Positions 18,051 through 27,316 are shown, counted from the first letter of the stretch. The stretch is 64,000 bases of DNA from Pseudodonghicola xiamenensis DSM 18339 (GCF_000429365.1 NZ_AUBS01000002.1:186001-250000), one strand, 5' to 3'. Notes: a model not told the origin generated them from the letters alone. Numbers and translations are program-made.

Positions 18051-18080
18051 GAAAACGCCCCGACCTGCGGGTCGGGGCGT
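18051..18080 (-). terminator. Rho-independent terminator of the aminotransferase gene
   Basis: On the minus strand an 11-bp stem ACGCCCCGACC / GGTCGGGGCGT with a 4-base loop precedes TTTTC. It begins 28 bases after the aminotransferase stop and is separate from the amtB terminator, leaving an 87-base buffer. Confidence 0.85.
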
Positions 18081-18107
18081 ATCTGTTTCGAACGATGGGA
18101 CTGGCGG

Positions 18108-19292
18108 TCAGGCGCCGGCGTCGACAATGGCCTGGGCCAGGATCGGCACCGTCCTGCTGTTCAGCCCGGCGATGTTCATCCGGCTGTCGCCAACCATATA
18201 GACGCCATAATCGGTGCGTAGCCGCTCAACGATCTCGGGCGAGACACCAAGGCGCGAGAACATGCCGCGATGACCGGCCAGGAAGGCGAAACGATCAGAG
18301 CCGGTCAGACGTTGCAGCTCGTCCGCCAATTGCTGACGCAGGCCCAGCATCGACAGGCGCACGTCCTCCAGCTCAGCCATCCAGTCGGCGCGCAGCGCAT
18401 CATCGTTCAGGATGGTGCTGACGATCCGTGCCCCATGATCGGGCGGGAAGGAATAGGCCAGACGATTAAGCGTTGCCATCGTATCCAGCACCAGCGCCCT
18501 GCGGCTGATATCGGCGGAAATCGCCATCAGCATCCCGGTCCGCTCGCGATAGATGCCGAAGTTCTTCGAACAGCTCGACGCGATCAGGCACTCAGGCACC
18601 GAAGAGGCCACCAGCCGGGTGCCGGCGGCATCTTCTTCCAGACCGTCGCCGAACCCCTGATAGGCGATGTCGATCATCGGCAAGAGGCCCCGGTCATTCA
18701 GCAGGTCGGCGACCTCCTGCCACTGCACCAGGTTCAGGTTGGCGCCAGTCGGGTTGTGGCAGCAGCCATGCAGCAGCACCGCGTCACCCGCCTGCGCCCC
18801 TTTCAGATCCTCGATCATCGCGTCGAAATCGACACCCCGGGTCTCGGGGTCGAAATAGCGATAGGTTTTGATCTCGATGCCCAGGTAATTCAGGATCGCG
18901 ATATGGTTCGGCCAGGTCGGATCGGAAACCCAGATCCGCGCCTTTGGGTTCATCATCTTGATCAGTTCGAACCCCAGCCGCACCGCGCCGGTGCCCCCCG
19001 TGGTGGCCACCGCCGAGATCATATCCCGGGCGACCGCATCACCAAGCAAAAGGTTGACCATCCCCCCGGTAAAGGCGGTATCGCCAGTCAGCCCGGTATA
19101 GGTCTTGGTGGTCTGCTCGTCCCAGATGCGCTTTTCGGCGGCCTTCACCGCACGCATCACCGGGGTGATGCCATCGGCGTTCTTATAAACCCCGACCCCC
19201 AGGTCGATCTTCTGATCGCGCGGATCGTCGGCGTACATCAGCATCAACTGCAAGATCTTGTCCGCAGGCTGCTGTTTCAAGGTTTCGAACAT
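18108..19292 (-). CDS. Class I aspartate/aromatic amino acid aminotransferase
   Basis: The 394-residue PLP enzyme starts MFETLKQQPADKIL and matches the AspC/TyrB branch: DLGVGVYKNADGITPVMRAV, LLHGCCHNPTGANL (NPTG with the PLP-phosphate contacts), and IASSCSKNFGIYRERTG, where the lysine binds PLP. DIAYQGFGDGLEED carries the Asp-x-x-Tyr pair of the cofactor site. It interconverts aspartate or aromatic amino acids with their keto acids. The ATG shares a base with the sulfurtransferase stop (TGATG), so both are one operon. Distinguishing aspC from tyrB needs phylogeny. Confidence 0.92.
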   Translation of the reverse strand: MFETLKQQPADKILQLMLMYADDPRDQKIDLGVGVYKNADGITPVMRAVKAAEKRIWDEQTTKTYTGLTGDTAFTGGMVNLLLGDAVARDMISAVATTGGTGAVRLGFELIKMMNPKARIWVSDPTWPNHIAILNYLGIEIKTYRYFDPETRGVDFDAMIEDLKGAQAGDAVLLHGCCHNPTGANLNLVQWQEVADLLNDRGLLPMIDIAYQGFGDGLEEDAAGTRLVASSVPECLIASSCSKNFGIYRERTGMLMAISADISRRALVLDTMATLNRLAYSFPPDHGARIVSTILNDDALRADWMAELEDVRLSMLGLRQQLADELQRLTGSDRFAFLAGHRGMFSRLGVSPEIVERLRTDYGVYMVGDSRMNIAGLNSRTVPILAQAIVDAGA

Positions 19293-20146
19293 CACATGTC
19301 TCCAGTTGCGACGGGCAATGTGGGGAAGGCACCCCATTCGGCCCAGGAGCCGTCGTAAAGCGAATGATCGGTCTTGCCCAGACGCTCCAGCGCCAGGCTC
19401 AACACAGCGGCGGTCACCCCGGACCCACATGATGTAATTGCGGGCTTTGCCAGATCGACACCGGCAGCCTCGAAGATCGCGCGGCACTCCTCGGGGGATT
19501 TCATCGTGCCGTTCTCGTTCAGCAGTGTGGTATAGGGCACGTTTCTGGCCCCGGGAATATGGCCGCTGCGCAGCCCCGGGCGCGGCTCGGGCTCCTCACC
19601 GCGGAAGCGGGGGGCAGAGCGCGCGTCGATGATCTCGTGATCGCCTAGCTTGGCGGCGGCCGACACCTGGGTGACATCGCGCACCATCTGGTTCTGCACC
19701 CGCACCGTCATGTGACGATCGCGGACCACCGGCGGCAGATCCTCGATCTCGCGCCCCTCGGCCTGCCATTTCGGCAAGCCACCGTCCAGCACGGCGATAT
19801 TGGTCTGCCCCATCAACCGGAACAACCACCAGACCCGCGGCGCCGAGCTGATGCCAGCGCCGTCATAGACCACCACCTGATGGCCGTCGCCCACCCCCAT
19901 GGCGCGCAGACGCGACATGAATTTCTCGACCGGCGGTGCCATATGCGGCAGGTCCGAGCGGTGATCGGAAATCTCGTCGATATCGAAGAAGCGGGCGCCG
20001 GGAATATGCGCGGCCTCATATTCCGCCCGGGCGTCCCGCCCCGACTGCGGCAGATACCAGGAGGCATCGAGAATCCGCAGATCGGGGTCCTTCATATGCG
20101 CCGCCAGCCAATCGGTCGAAACCAATGTTTTCGGGTCGTCCTGCAT
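19292..20146 (-). CDS. sseA: 3-mercaptopyruvate sulfurtransferase
   Basis: The 284-residue protein consists of two rhodanese domains. The second holds the active-site loop SCGSGVTAAV (Cys about 239), the CG-S/T-GVT form that marks mercaptopyruvate sulfurtransferases rather than thiosulfate rhodaneses (CRxGx[R/T]). N-terminal TDWLAAHMKDPDLRILDASW and HIPGARFFDIDEISD are typical of the family. It transfers sulfur from 3-mercaptopyruvate to thiols or cyanide. The downstream aminotransferase could supply mercaptopyruvate from cysteine, an inference from the operon. Confidence 0.92.
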   Translation of the reverse strand: MQDDPKTLVSTDWLAAHMKDPDLRILDASWYLPQSGRDARAEYEAAHIPGARFFDIDEISDHRSDLPHMAPPVEKFMSRLRAMGVGDGHQVVVYDGAGISSAPRVWWLFRLMGQTNIAVLDGGLPKWQAEGREIEDLPPVVRDRHMTVRVQNQMVRDVTQVSAAAKLGDHEIIDARSAPRFRGEEPEPRPGLRSGHIPGARNVPYTTLLNENGTMKSPEECRAIFEAAGVDLAKPAITSCGSGVTAAVLSLALERLGKTDHSLYDGSWAEWGAFPTLPVATGDM

Positions 20147-20449
20147 CGCTCCACCCTGTTCGAAAAAACCGTGTTCTGCCTACTATCGGGAGGCTTGGGG
20201 TGCAAGGCAAGCAGGCTTTGGCGCCTGAGGCCCCCAACAATCGCCCCCCTTCAGCGAACACCTTCAGCAAGACCGCCTGAAGCGAAAGCGGGCAGCACCC
20301 ACACCAGGACCGACCGGCGCATGCCTTCTCTGCGCCCTCAGGGCCAGCCCCCTGCCTCCTGTCGCCTCGGATATCCATCCGGGCCAGCCGGGCAGGCAGC
20401 ATCCCTCGCCGCTTTCCTCATTCCCCGTTTTCTGGCAGCATCTCACCCC
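20147..20449. other. Intergenic region between sseA and imuA
   Basis: These 303 bases lie between divergent genes and should hold both promoters. I looked for the alphaproteobacterial LexA box (GAAC-N7-GAAC or GTTC-N7-GTTC) expected before imuA and found only imperfect pairs: GTTC-N11-GTTC at 20158-20176 and GAAC-N7-GCAA near 20266. No coding frame here has gene-like features. Confidence 0.5.
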
Positions 20450-21040
20450 ATGTCCCGTTTCCCGAACCCCGCCTTCCCGCTGAAAGCGAATCGTGTGCAT
20501 GAGGTCTGCGGCCCCGCCGCCACGGCCTTTGCCGGGGTCTGTTGCGCGCAAGGGACCGGGCCGCTTCTGTGGATCACCGAAAGCTGGCGGGGCAAGGGGC
20601 TGAACCCCCTGGGGCTCACCGCCTTCGCCGATCCGCGCCGGCTGCTTATGGTGCGCGCCAAGGATCAGACCGATACGCTTGCCTCGACCGAGGAGGCGCT
20701 GCGCGCCGGCGCGGTGGATCTGGTGGTGATCGAACTGAGCAAACCGCTGAGCCTGACCGCCGGGCGCCGGCTGCAACTGGCGGCAGAGGCCGGGCGGACC
20801 CGCGGGCTCTGCCTGATCCCCGAGGGCATGGGCAGCAATGCCACCGAAACCCGCTGGCAGGCCATGCCGCTGTTCGATCCCGAAGAAGGCGCGGACTCGA
20901 CTCTGATGCGCTGGTCGCTTACAAAGAACAAATCAGGAACATTTGGGGCCTGGGATGTTCGATGGAATCACGCGGCGCGTCGTCTCGATGTGGTTTCCCC
21001 GGCTGGCCAGCGACCGGAGCCTCCGGGCGCAGCCGGTTGA
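20450..21040 (+). CDS. imuA: ImuA-like RecA-related mutasome protein
   Basis: The 196-residue protein resembles the ImuA/SulA-related family: a RecA-like core with GPLLWITESWRGKGLNP, ADPRRLLMVRAKDQTDTL, and the C-terminal LTKNKSGTFGAWDVRWN. Walker motifs are degenerate, as is usual. In Caulobacter and relatives ImuA, ImuB and DnaE2 form the SOS-inducible translesion synthesis machinery in species lacking umuDC. The last 86 bases overlap the imuB start in a different frame. The C-terminus keeps family similarity across the overlap, so it is genuine. Confidence 0.88.
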   Translation: MSRFPNPAFPLKANRVHEVCGPAATAFAGVCCAQGTGPLLWITESWRGKGLNPLGLTAFADPRRLLMVRAKDQTDTLASTEEALRAGAVDLVVIELSKPLSLTAGRRLQLAAEAGRTRGLCLIPEGMGSNATETRWQAMPLFDPEEGADSTLMRWSLTKNKSGTFGAWDVRWNHAARRLDVVSPAGQRPEPPGAAG

Positions 21041-22433
21041 CGGACCCGTCGCGCTGACGCTGACACAAAGCAATGCGGAACGGATCGTCTGCCTGAACAG
21101 CCTGGCGGAACGGCTGGGGCTGGCCGTTGGCATGACCGGGGCCGATGCCCGCGCCTATTGCCCCGACCTGCGCACGCGGCCGGCCGATCCGGCAGGCGAC
21201 GCGCGGTTTCTGGCGGCGCTCAGACGCTGGGCCACGCGCTACTGCCCCTGGGTCGGGATCGAGGGGGGCGACGGGCTGGTTCTGGACATCACCGGGGCGG
21301 CACATCTGTTCGGAGGGGAGGCCGGGATGCTGACCGACATGCGCCGGCGGCTGGCCCGGGCCGGGCTGACGGTACGGCTGGGGCTGGGCGACAGCCGCGG
21401 CGCCGCCTGGGCTCTGGCGCATCATGGAGAAGGCGTGGCGACCCCGGGCGATCCGCTGGCCACGCTCGCCCCCCTGCCCGTCGCCGGCCTGCGGCTGGAG
21501 ACGAAAGAGGTTGTCACGCTGGAACGGCTGGGGCTGCGCAGCATCGGCGATCTTGCCGCCACCCCGCGCGCGCCGCTGGCCCGTCGCTTCGGCGCAGGCC
21601 TGCTGTTGCGGCTGGATCAGGCGCTGGGGCGGGCGGGGGAACAGATTTCACCCGAGGCGGAGCCGCCGCATTACGCCGTGCGCCTGACCCTGCCCGAGCC
21701 GATCGGGCTGACCGCGGATGTGATGGCAGGCACCCAGCGGCTGCTGGCCCAGCTCTGCGACCGGCTCGATCACCAGCAGGCCGGCGCGCGGGTGCTTTGC
21801 CTGACGCTGCGGCGGGTCGATCAGGACAGCCGGCAGGTCGAACTGCGACTGGCCCGGCCACTGCGCGATCCGGCGCGCATCCTGCCGCTGTTCGAACGCG
21901 GTGTCGCCGGGGTGGAGGCGGGCTTCGGCATCGACCAGCTCCGGCTCGAGGCCAGGGTGGTCGAACCGCTGCCCGCCCGGCAGAGCGTGGCGTTCGGCCC
22001 CCAGCGGGGGGACCGGCTGGAGGATCTGATCAGCCGGCTCGGCACCCGGATCGGGCTGGAGAATATCCAGCGCTTCCTGCCCGCCGACAGCCATATCCCC
22101 GAACGCGGCTTCCTGATCGCCCCGGCGGCCTATTCCGATCCCGAAGGCCCCTGGATCGCCCTGCGCCCGCGTCCCTTGCGGCTGTTTGCCCCCGAACCCA
22201 TCAACGCCCATGGCCCGCAACCGCCGCGACAGTTCCGCTGGCGCGGCATGGCGCTGACCACGGCCCGTGCCACCGGCCCCGAACGCATCGCGCCGGAATG
22301 GTGGCTTGAGGATGACAATTGGCGCAACGGGTTACGCGATTACTGGCGGGTGGAGACGCGGCAGGGCTGTCGGCTCTGGCTGTTTCACACGCCACAGAAC
22401 CCCGGCTGGTACGTGCAGGGGGAATTCGCATGA
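20955..22433 (+). CDS. imuB: ImuB, catalytically inactive Y-family DNA polymerase homologue
   Basis: With the ATG at 20955 the product is 492 residues. It starts with RRVVSMWFPRLASDR, where active Y-family polymerases carry a catalytic aspartate, here absent, and has LVLDITGAAHLFGGE in the palm; this is the usual ImuB pattern. A candidate sliding-clamp motif is QSVAF in PARQSVAFGPQ (about residue 342). ImuB bridges ImuA, the beta clamp and DnaE2. The gene overlaps imuA by 86 bases and dnaE2 by 4. A TTG 12 bases upstream is an alternative start. Confidence 0.92.
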   Translation: MFDGITRRVVSMWFPRLASDRSLRAQPVDGPVALTLTQSNAERIVCLNSLAERLGLAVGMTGADARAYCPDLRTRPADPAGDARFLAALRRWATRYCPWVGIEGGDGLVLDITGAAHLFGGEAGMLTDMRRRLARAGLTVRLGLGDSRGAAWALAHHGEGVATPGDPLATLAPLPVAGLRLETKEVVTLERLGLRSIGDLAATPRAPLARRFGAGLLLRLDQALGRAGEQISPEAEPPHYAVRLTLPEPIGLTADVMAGTQRLLAQLCDRLDHQQAGARVLCLTLRRVDQDSRQVELRLARPLRDPARILPLFERGVAGVEAGFGIDQLRLEARVVEPLPARQSVAFGPQRGDRLEDLISRLGTRIGLENIQRFLPADSHIPERGFLIAPAAYSDPEGPWIALRPRPLRLFAPEPINAHGPQPPRQFRWRGMALTTARATGPERIAPEWWLEDDNWRNGLRDYWRVETRQGCRLWLFHTPQNPGWYVQGEFA

Positions 22434-25400
22434 GGGATAGCGACATTCGGCCTGACGCCCTCCAGACAGACGGGACCAGGAAGCCAGAGGTGGATATCCC
22501 CTCAGGCTATGCCGAACTCTGCGTCACCTCAAACTTCACCTTTCTCACCGGCGCCTCCCACCCGGAAGAGCTGGTCGCCCGCGCCGCTGAACTGGGGCTG
22601 GAGGCCATCGCCATCACCGACCGTAATTCGCTGGCCGGCGTCGTTCGCGCCTATGCCGCCCTGAAGGAATTGCGCCGCGCCGCCGAAGAGGCGGCAGCCG
22701 CAGACGGCGTCCCGATCCGCTCCAGCCAGCGGACCGATCCCTCCAGCCGCCAGCAAATGGGGGCGGCTCGCCGCGTCAGCGCCGGCGCCCGCCTGCCCCG
22801 GCTGATCACCGGCACCCGGCTGGTACTGAGCGACAGCGCCGCCGACTGGATCGCCCTGCCCACAGATCGGGCCGCCTATCACCGGCTGGCGCGGCTTTTG
22901 ACCCTGGGCAAGCGGCGGGCCGAAAAGGGGCAATGCCAGCTCGAATTCGCCGATCTGCTGGCTGGCTGTGCCGGCATGATCCTGATCGCCCTGCCGCACG
23001 CCGATCCCGAAAGACCCGAGGTCATCACCCAGATCACCCGGGCGTTGCGGACGTTTCCCAACCATGTCTTTCTGGGCGCGGCGCCGCGCTATGACGGCAG
23101 CGACAGGGCCCGGCTGGCCGCCTGTGCCCGCGCCGCCCATCGCAGCGCCGCGCCGATGGTGGCCGTGGGCGACGTGCTGATGCACACCGCCCGGCGCCGG
23201 CAACTGGCCGATGTGCTGACCTGCCTGCGCGACGGGATCACCATCGACCGAATCGGCACCCGCGCCTTGCCCAATGGCGAACGCCGGCTGAAAGGGGCCA
23301 CCGACATGGCCCGGATGTTCCGCGACCACCCCGCCGCCCTGCGCCGCACGCGCGAGATCGCCGCGCGCTGCGCCTTCGACCTGGGGGAACTCAGCTATGA
23401 ATACCCTGACGAGATCGCGGCGGGCGAAAGCCCGCAGGACCGGCTGGCGCGGCTGGCGCGTGCGGGGCTGGCCCGGCGCTATCCCGATGGGGCGCCCGAA
23501 AGGGTGCAGGGCCTGATGGAAAAGGAACTGCGGCTGGTGGCCGAGCTGAACTTTCCCGCCTATTTTCTCACCGTTCACGATATCGTCGCCTTCGCCCGGT
23601 CGCAGGGCATCCTCTGCCAGGGGCGTGGATCGGCGGCGAATTCGGTGCTCTGCTACCTGCTGGGGATCACCGATGTCTCCCCCGATCAGATCGCCATGGT
23701 CTTCGAACGCTTCGTGTCGAAACACCGGGGCGAGCCGCCCGATATCGACGTCGATTTCGAACACGAACGACGCGAAGAGGTGATCCAGCATATCTACCGG
23801 ACATATGGCCGCGACCGCGCCGGGCTCTGCGCCACGGTGATCCATTTCCGCACCCGTGCCGCAATCCGCGAGGTGGGCAAGGTGATGGGGCTGTCCCAGG
23901 ATGTCACCGCCGCGTTGTCGGGCCAGATCTGGGGCCAGTCGAACGGTGGGGCAGAACCCGAGCGGCTGCGCGAACTGGGCCTCGACCCCACCGATCACCG
24001 GCTGGCGCTGACCGTCCGCCTGATCGGCGAGATCATCGGCTTTCCCCGCCATCTCAGCCAGCATGTCGGCGGCTTCGTCATCACCAAGGGCCGGCTGGAC
24101 GAACTTTGCCCGATCGAGAATGCGGCAATGGAGGATCGCACGGTGATCGAATGGGACAAGGACGACATCGACACGTTGGGCATCCTCAAGGTCGATGTGC
24201 TCAGCCTCGGGATGCTGACCTGCATCCGCAAGAGCTTCGATCTGCTGCGCGATCACGAAGGGGTCCGCCACAGCATCGCCTCGGTCCCGCAGGAGGATGG
24301 GGCCACCTATGACATGCTCTGCCGCGCCGATGCGGTGGGGGTGTTTCAGGTCGAAAGCCGGGCGCAGATGAACTTTCTGCCGCGGATGCGGCCGCGCACC
24401 TTCTATGATCTGGTGATCGAGGTCGCCATCGTCCGCCCCGGCCCGATCCAGGGCGGCATGGTCCAGCCCTATATCCGCCGCCGCCAGGGGCGCGAGGCGC
24501 CTGAGCCCTTCGGCCCGGCGCTTGAGGCAGTGACCGCCCGCACCCTCGGCGTGCCGCTGTTTCAGGAACAGGCAATGCAGATCGCCGTGGTCGGTGCCGG
24601 CTATACAGCGGAGGAGGCCGACCGGCTGCGCCGCTCGCTCGCCTCCTTCCGGCGGATGGGGACGATCGGCGACCATCGCGACCGCTTCATCGACGGCATG
24701 CTGACCAATGGCTACAGCCGCGAGGTGGCCGAACAATGCTTCGGCCAGATTGAAGGCTTCGCCGATTACGGCTTTCCCGAAAGTCACGCGGCGGCCTTCG
24801 CCATGCTCACCTATGTCTCCTCCTGGCTGAAATGCCACCACCCGGCGGTGTTCGGCTGCGCCCTGCTGAACGCCCAGCCGATGGGCTTCTATGCCCCGGC
24901 CCAGATCGTCCGCGACCTGCGCGATCATGGGGTCGAGGTGCGACCGGTCTGCATCAACGCCAGCACCTGGGATAATACCCTGGAACGCCGCGCCGACGGC
25001 CGGCTGGCATTGCGGCTGGGGTTCCGCCAGATCAAGAGCTTCCCGCGGGAGGAGGCAGAGTGGATCACAGCCGCCCGCGGCAACGGCTATCCCGATGTGC
25101 AAAGCCTCTGGCTGCGCGCCGGCGTGATGCCCGCCACGCTGGAGCGGCTGGCCGAGGCCGACGCCTTCGCCGGCATCGGGCTCAGGCGCCGTGACGCGCT
25201 CTGGCAGGTACGCGCGATCCGCAGCCCGGCGCCGCTGCCGCTGTTCGACGATCCTTTCGAGGGCGAAGGCATCCGCGAACCCGAGGTCACCCTGCCGCCG
25301 CTGCATCTGGGCGAGGAGGTGGTGGAGGATTACCTCGCCCTGCGGCTGTCGCTGCGCGCCCACCCGATGGAGCTGCTACGCCCGATGATCGCCGGGCTGA

Positions 25401-25825
25401 CCCCGCATGCAGAGCTGTCCCGGGTGCCGCCACAGCAGGTCTCCGTCTGCGGGCTGGTGATCACCCGGCAACGGCCCGGCACCGCCTCGGGCGTGATCTT
25501 CCTGACGCTGGAGGATGAGACCGGCGTGTCGAATGTGGTGATCTGGCCAAAGCTCTACCAACGCTTTCGCCGCGCGGTGATCGGCGGGCGGCTGTTGCGC
25601 GTCACCGGCCGGCTGGAGCGCGAGGGCATCGTGGTGCATCTGATCGCCGAGAGAATCGAGGATCTGTCGCATCGGCTCAGCGATCTGGGCCACCCGCTGG
25701 ACGATGTGGTCGGGATCACCCGACCGGAAACCGATGATGCGCCACGCCCCCGCGCGCGCGCCACCCGTGCCCGCCATCCCCGCGACCAGGCGAAGAAACT
25801 CTTTCCCAGCCGGGATTTTCACTGA
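22430..25825 (+). CDS. dnaE2: Error-prone DNA polymerase III alpha-like subunit DnaE2 (ImuC)
   Basis: The 1131-residue polymerase has an N-terminal PHP domain (AELCVTSNFTFLTGASHPEE at about 28-47, AIAITDRNSLAGVVRA), the palm with the catalytic aspartates in PPDIDVDFEHERREEV (about 437-452), the thumb/fingers with RPGPIQGGMVQPYIRRRQG, and a C-terminal OB domain (VCGLVITRQRPGTASGVIFL). It performs translesion synthesis with ImuA/ImuB. An extra segment of about 35 residues (about 85-122) sits in the PHP domain. ATG overlaps the imuB stop. No proofreading domain, as expected. Confidence 0.96.
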   Translation: MRDSDIRPDALQTDGTRKPEVDIPSGYAELCVTSNFTFLTGASHPEELVARAAELGLEAIAITDRNSLAGVVRAYAALKELRRAAEEAAAADGVPIRSSQRTDPSSRQQMGAARRVSAGARLPRLITGTRLVLSDSAADWIALPTDRAAYHRLARLLTLGKRRAEKGQCQLEFADLLAGCAGMILIALPHADPERPEVITQITRALRTFPNHVFLGAAPRYDGSDRARLAACARAAHRSAAPMVAVGDVLMHTARRRQLADVLTCLRDGITIDRIGTRALPNGERRLKGATDMARMFRDHPAALRRTREIAARCAFDLGELSYEYPDEIAAGESPQDRLARLARAGLARRYPDGAPERVQGLMEKELRLVAELNFPAYFLTVHDIVAFARSQGILCQGRGSAANSVLCYLLGITDVSPDQIAMVFERFVSKHRGEPPDIDVDFEHERREEVIQHIYRTYGRDRAGLCATVIHFRTRAAIREVGKVMGLSQDVTAALSGQIWGQSNGGAEPERLRELGLDPTDHRLALTVRLIGEIIGFPRHLSQHVGGFVITKGRLDELCPIENAAMEDRTVIEWDKDDIDTLGILKVDVLSLGMLTCIRKSFDLLRDHEGVRHSIASVPQEDGATYDMLCRADAVGVFQVESRAQMNFLPRMRPRTFYDLVIEVAIVRPGPIQGGMVQPYIRRRQGREAPEPFGPALEAVTARTLGVPLFQEQAMQIAVVGAGYTAEEADRLRRSLASFRRMGTIGDHRDRFIDGMLTNGYSREVAEQCFGQIEGFADYGFPESHAAAFAMLTYVSSWLKCHHPAVFGCALLNAQPMGFYAPAQIVRDLRDHGVEVRPVCINASTWDNTLERRADGRLALRLGFRQIKSFPREEAEWITAARGNGYPDVQSLWLRAGVMPATLERLAEADAFAGIGLRRRDALWQVRAIRSPAPLPLFDDPFEGEGIREPEVTLPPLHLGEEVVEDYLALRLSLRAHPMELLRPMIAGLTPHAELSRVPPQQVSVCGLVITRQRPGTASGVIFLTLEDETGVSNVVIWPKLYQRFRRAVIGGRLLRVTGRLEREGIVVHLIAERIEDLSHRLSDLGHPLDDVVGITRPETDDAPRPRARATRARHPRDQAKKLFPSRDFH

Positions 25826-25834
25826 AGGGGCCCA

Positions 25835-26659
25835 TCACCCCTGCCGCCCGACGCCCCAGGTCAACGGGTCCAGCCGAAAGAACACCTGCAACTGCTGGTA
25901 AATCTCCGGCTCGTGCTGCTTCAGCGGTTCGGGCCGCTCGAAAAACGCCTCGACCGCCACCGCAAAGAACTCCTCCGGTCCCTCGGCACCATAGGGGTCC
26001 AGCACCGTCTTGCGCCCCGCCTCCACCGCCCGCACATGCGCCTTGTAGGCCGGCAGAAAGGCATGCGCCCAGCCGGCAAAGCTCTGGTCCCGGCGCAGAT
26101 CGGGAACCCCGTCGGTATGGCCCGACAGATCGTCAAGCTGATGGGCAAATTCATGGAAGACGACGTTATGACCGTCCCGGCCATCCAACGCCCCCTGCCG
26201 GGTATGCGCCCAGGACAGGATCACCGGCCCACGCGACCAGCTTTCCCCCACGCGCACCACCTCCCGCTCGGTCACCACATAACCGTTGTGCCGGGCCTGT
26301 CGCGATTTGAAGGCGCCCGGATAGATCAGCACGGTGGTCAGATGATCGTACCAGGCGCCACTGTTGACGACCAGGAGGCAGGCCTGCGCGGCGATCGAAA
26401 GCCGCATCTCCTCACTCACCTCCAACCCGTTGCAGCCAACGAAATCGACCTGATCCAGAAAGGCGTTGACCTTGCCCTCGAAAGCGCCGCGCAGATCGGC
26501 GGGCAGCTTGCGGATCAAGGGCACCTCTGCCTCAACGATGGCGCGCCGATCTTCCGACAGGGCCGCGCCCAGAAGCTGCCTGTGCCGCAGCCACTTCGAC
26601 CACCGCCAATAGCCAAAGCCACCAACCGCGATGAGCAGGATGATCAGAAAAACCGCCAT
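25835..26659 (-). CDS. mtfA: MtfA-like zinc metallopeptidase (M90 family)
   Basis: The roughly 274-residue protein opens with a membrane helix (VFLIILLIAVGGFGYW), then a peptidase domain with the zinc-binding VVFHEFAHQLDDLSGHTDG (HExxH, about residues 167-171) and GAEGPEEFFAVAVEAFFERP, which supplies the third ligand Glu. E. coli MtfA binds the Mlc repressor and has aminopeptidase activity; no Mlc partner is visible here. A GTG one codon upstream is an alternative start. It converges on dnaE2 with only 9 bases between stops. Confidence 0.9.
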   Translation of the reverse strand: MAVFLIILLIAVGGFGYWRWSKWLRHRQLLGAALSEDRRAIVEAEVPLIRKLPADLRGAFEGKVNAFLDQVDFVGCNGLEVSEEMRLSIAAQACLLVVNSGAWYDHLTTVLIYPGAFKSRQARHNGYVVTEREVVRVGESWSRGPVILSWAHTRQGALDGRDGHNVVFHEFAHQLDDLSGHTDGVPDLRRDQSFAGWAHAFLPAYKAHVRAVEAGRKTVLDPYGAEGPEEFFAVAVEAFFERPEPLKQHEPEIYQQLQVFFRLDPLTWGVGRQG

Positions 26660-26703
26660 CACTCCCCTCCCTACGGGATCAAAGGCACGGCTCGGTCAGG
26701 GCC

Positions 26704-27180
26704 TCAGCGATTGTCCTTCAGCAGCCGCTGCTTCTGCCGCGACCAGTCGCGCTTGGCACTGGTCTCGCGCTTGTCATGGGTCTTCTTGCCCTTGGCGATC
26801 CCCAGCTTCATCTTGGCGATGCCGCGATGGTTGAAATACATCACCAGCGGCACCAGCGTCATGCCCTTGCGCTGGGTGGCATTCCACAGATCGGCCATCT
26901 GCTTGCGGCTGACCAGAAGCTTGCGGCGCCGCCGTTCCTCGTGACCGAAGGTCTTGGCCTGGGCATAGGGCGCGATATAGGAGTTCACCAGCCAGAGCTC
27001 GCCATTCTCCACCGCCGCATAGCTTTCGGCGATATTGCCACCATGGGCGCGCAATGACTTCACCTCGGACCCCTCCAGGATGATGCCGCACTCCAGATCC
27101 TCCTCGATCGCGTAATCGAAGCGCGCGCGCCGGTTCTCGGCGATAATCTTATAGTTCGGATCTGTCTTCTGCTTGGCCAT
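26704..27180 (-). CDS. smpB: SsrA-binding protein SmpB
   Basis: The 158-residue protein has the SmpB beta-barrel signatures [20 protein letters not shown] and [19 protein letters not shown], then [14 protein letters not shown] and a basic C-terminal tail ([17 protein letters not shown]) that enters the mRNA channel. SmpB carries tmRNA to stalled ribosomes for trans-translation. The tmRNA gene is not in the window. It lies 44 bases upstream of mtfA on the same strand. Confidence 0.96.
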   Translation of the reverse strand: MAKQKTDPNYKIIAENRRARFDYAIEEDLECGIILEGSEVKSLRAHGGNIAESYAAVENGELWLVNSYIAPYAQAKTFGHEERRRRKLLVSRKQMADLWNATQRKGMTLVPLVMYFNHRGIAKMKLGIAKGKKTHDKRETSAKRDWSRQKQRLLKDNR

Positions 27181-27255
27181 GCGCACCGATCTACGCATCG
27201 GGCGCGCCTTCCGCAAGATGGCAGACGCATGGCGGGCCATCCTGGCCCTCCGCCC

Positions 27256-27310
27256 CTGCCTTTTTCTGGCCCCAAATATCCCCGCCGGAGGCATCGCGGC
27301 AGAGCCGCGA
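27256..27310 (-). repeat. Rhodobacterales-type intergenic repeat with hairpin, copy A
   Basis: Between the sulfotransferase stop and smpB. It shares CTGCCTTTTTCTGGCC then AAATATCCC and GGAG with copy B at 39219-39283, differing mainly in GC pairs. A perfect 7-bp hairpin TCGCGGC / GCCGCGA with loop AGA adjoins the core (27294-27310). On the minus strand the order is hairpin, then GGGATATTT, then GGCCAGAAAAAGGCAG, the same orientation relative to flanking genes as copy B. It may act as a terminator or processing signal. Confidence 0.7.
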
Positions 27311-27316
27311 ATAGGG

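Noticed and set aside
20158..20270. LexA-box candidates upstream of imuA
   Set aside because: The GTTC pair is separated by 11 bases rather than 7, and the GAAC-N7 pair has only a partial second half. SOS control is likely from family knowledge but not shown by this sequence.
22529..25363. A 944-codon open frame on the minus strand, antisense to dnaE2
   Set aside because: Composition follows the complementary strand of a GC-rich gene, it has no family similarity or ribosome site, and dnaE2 is conserved throughout. It is a codon-bias artefact.
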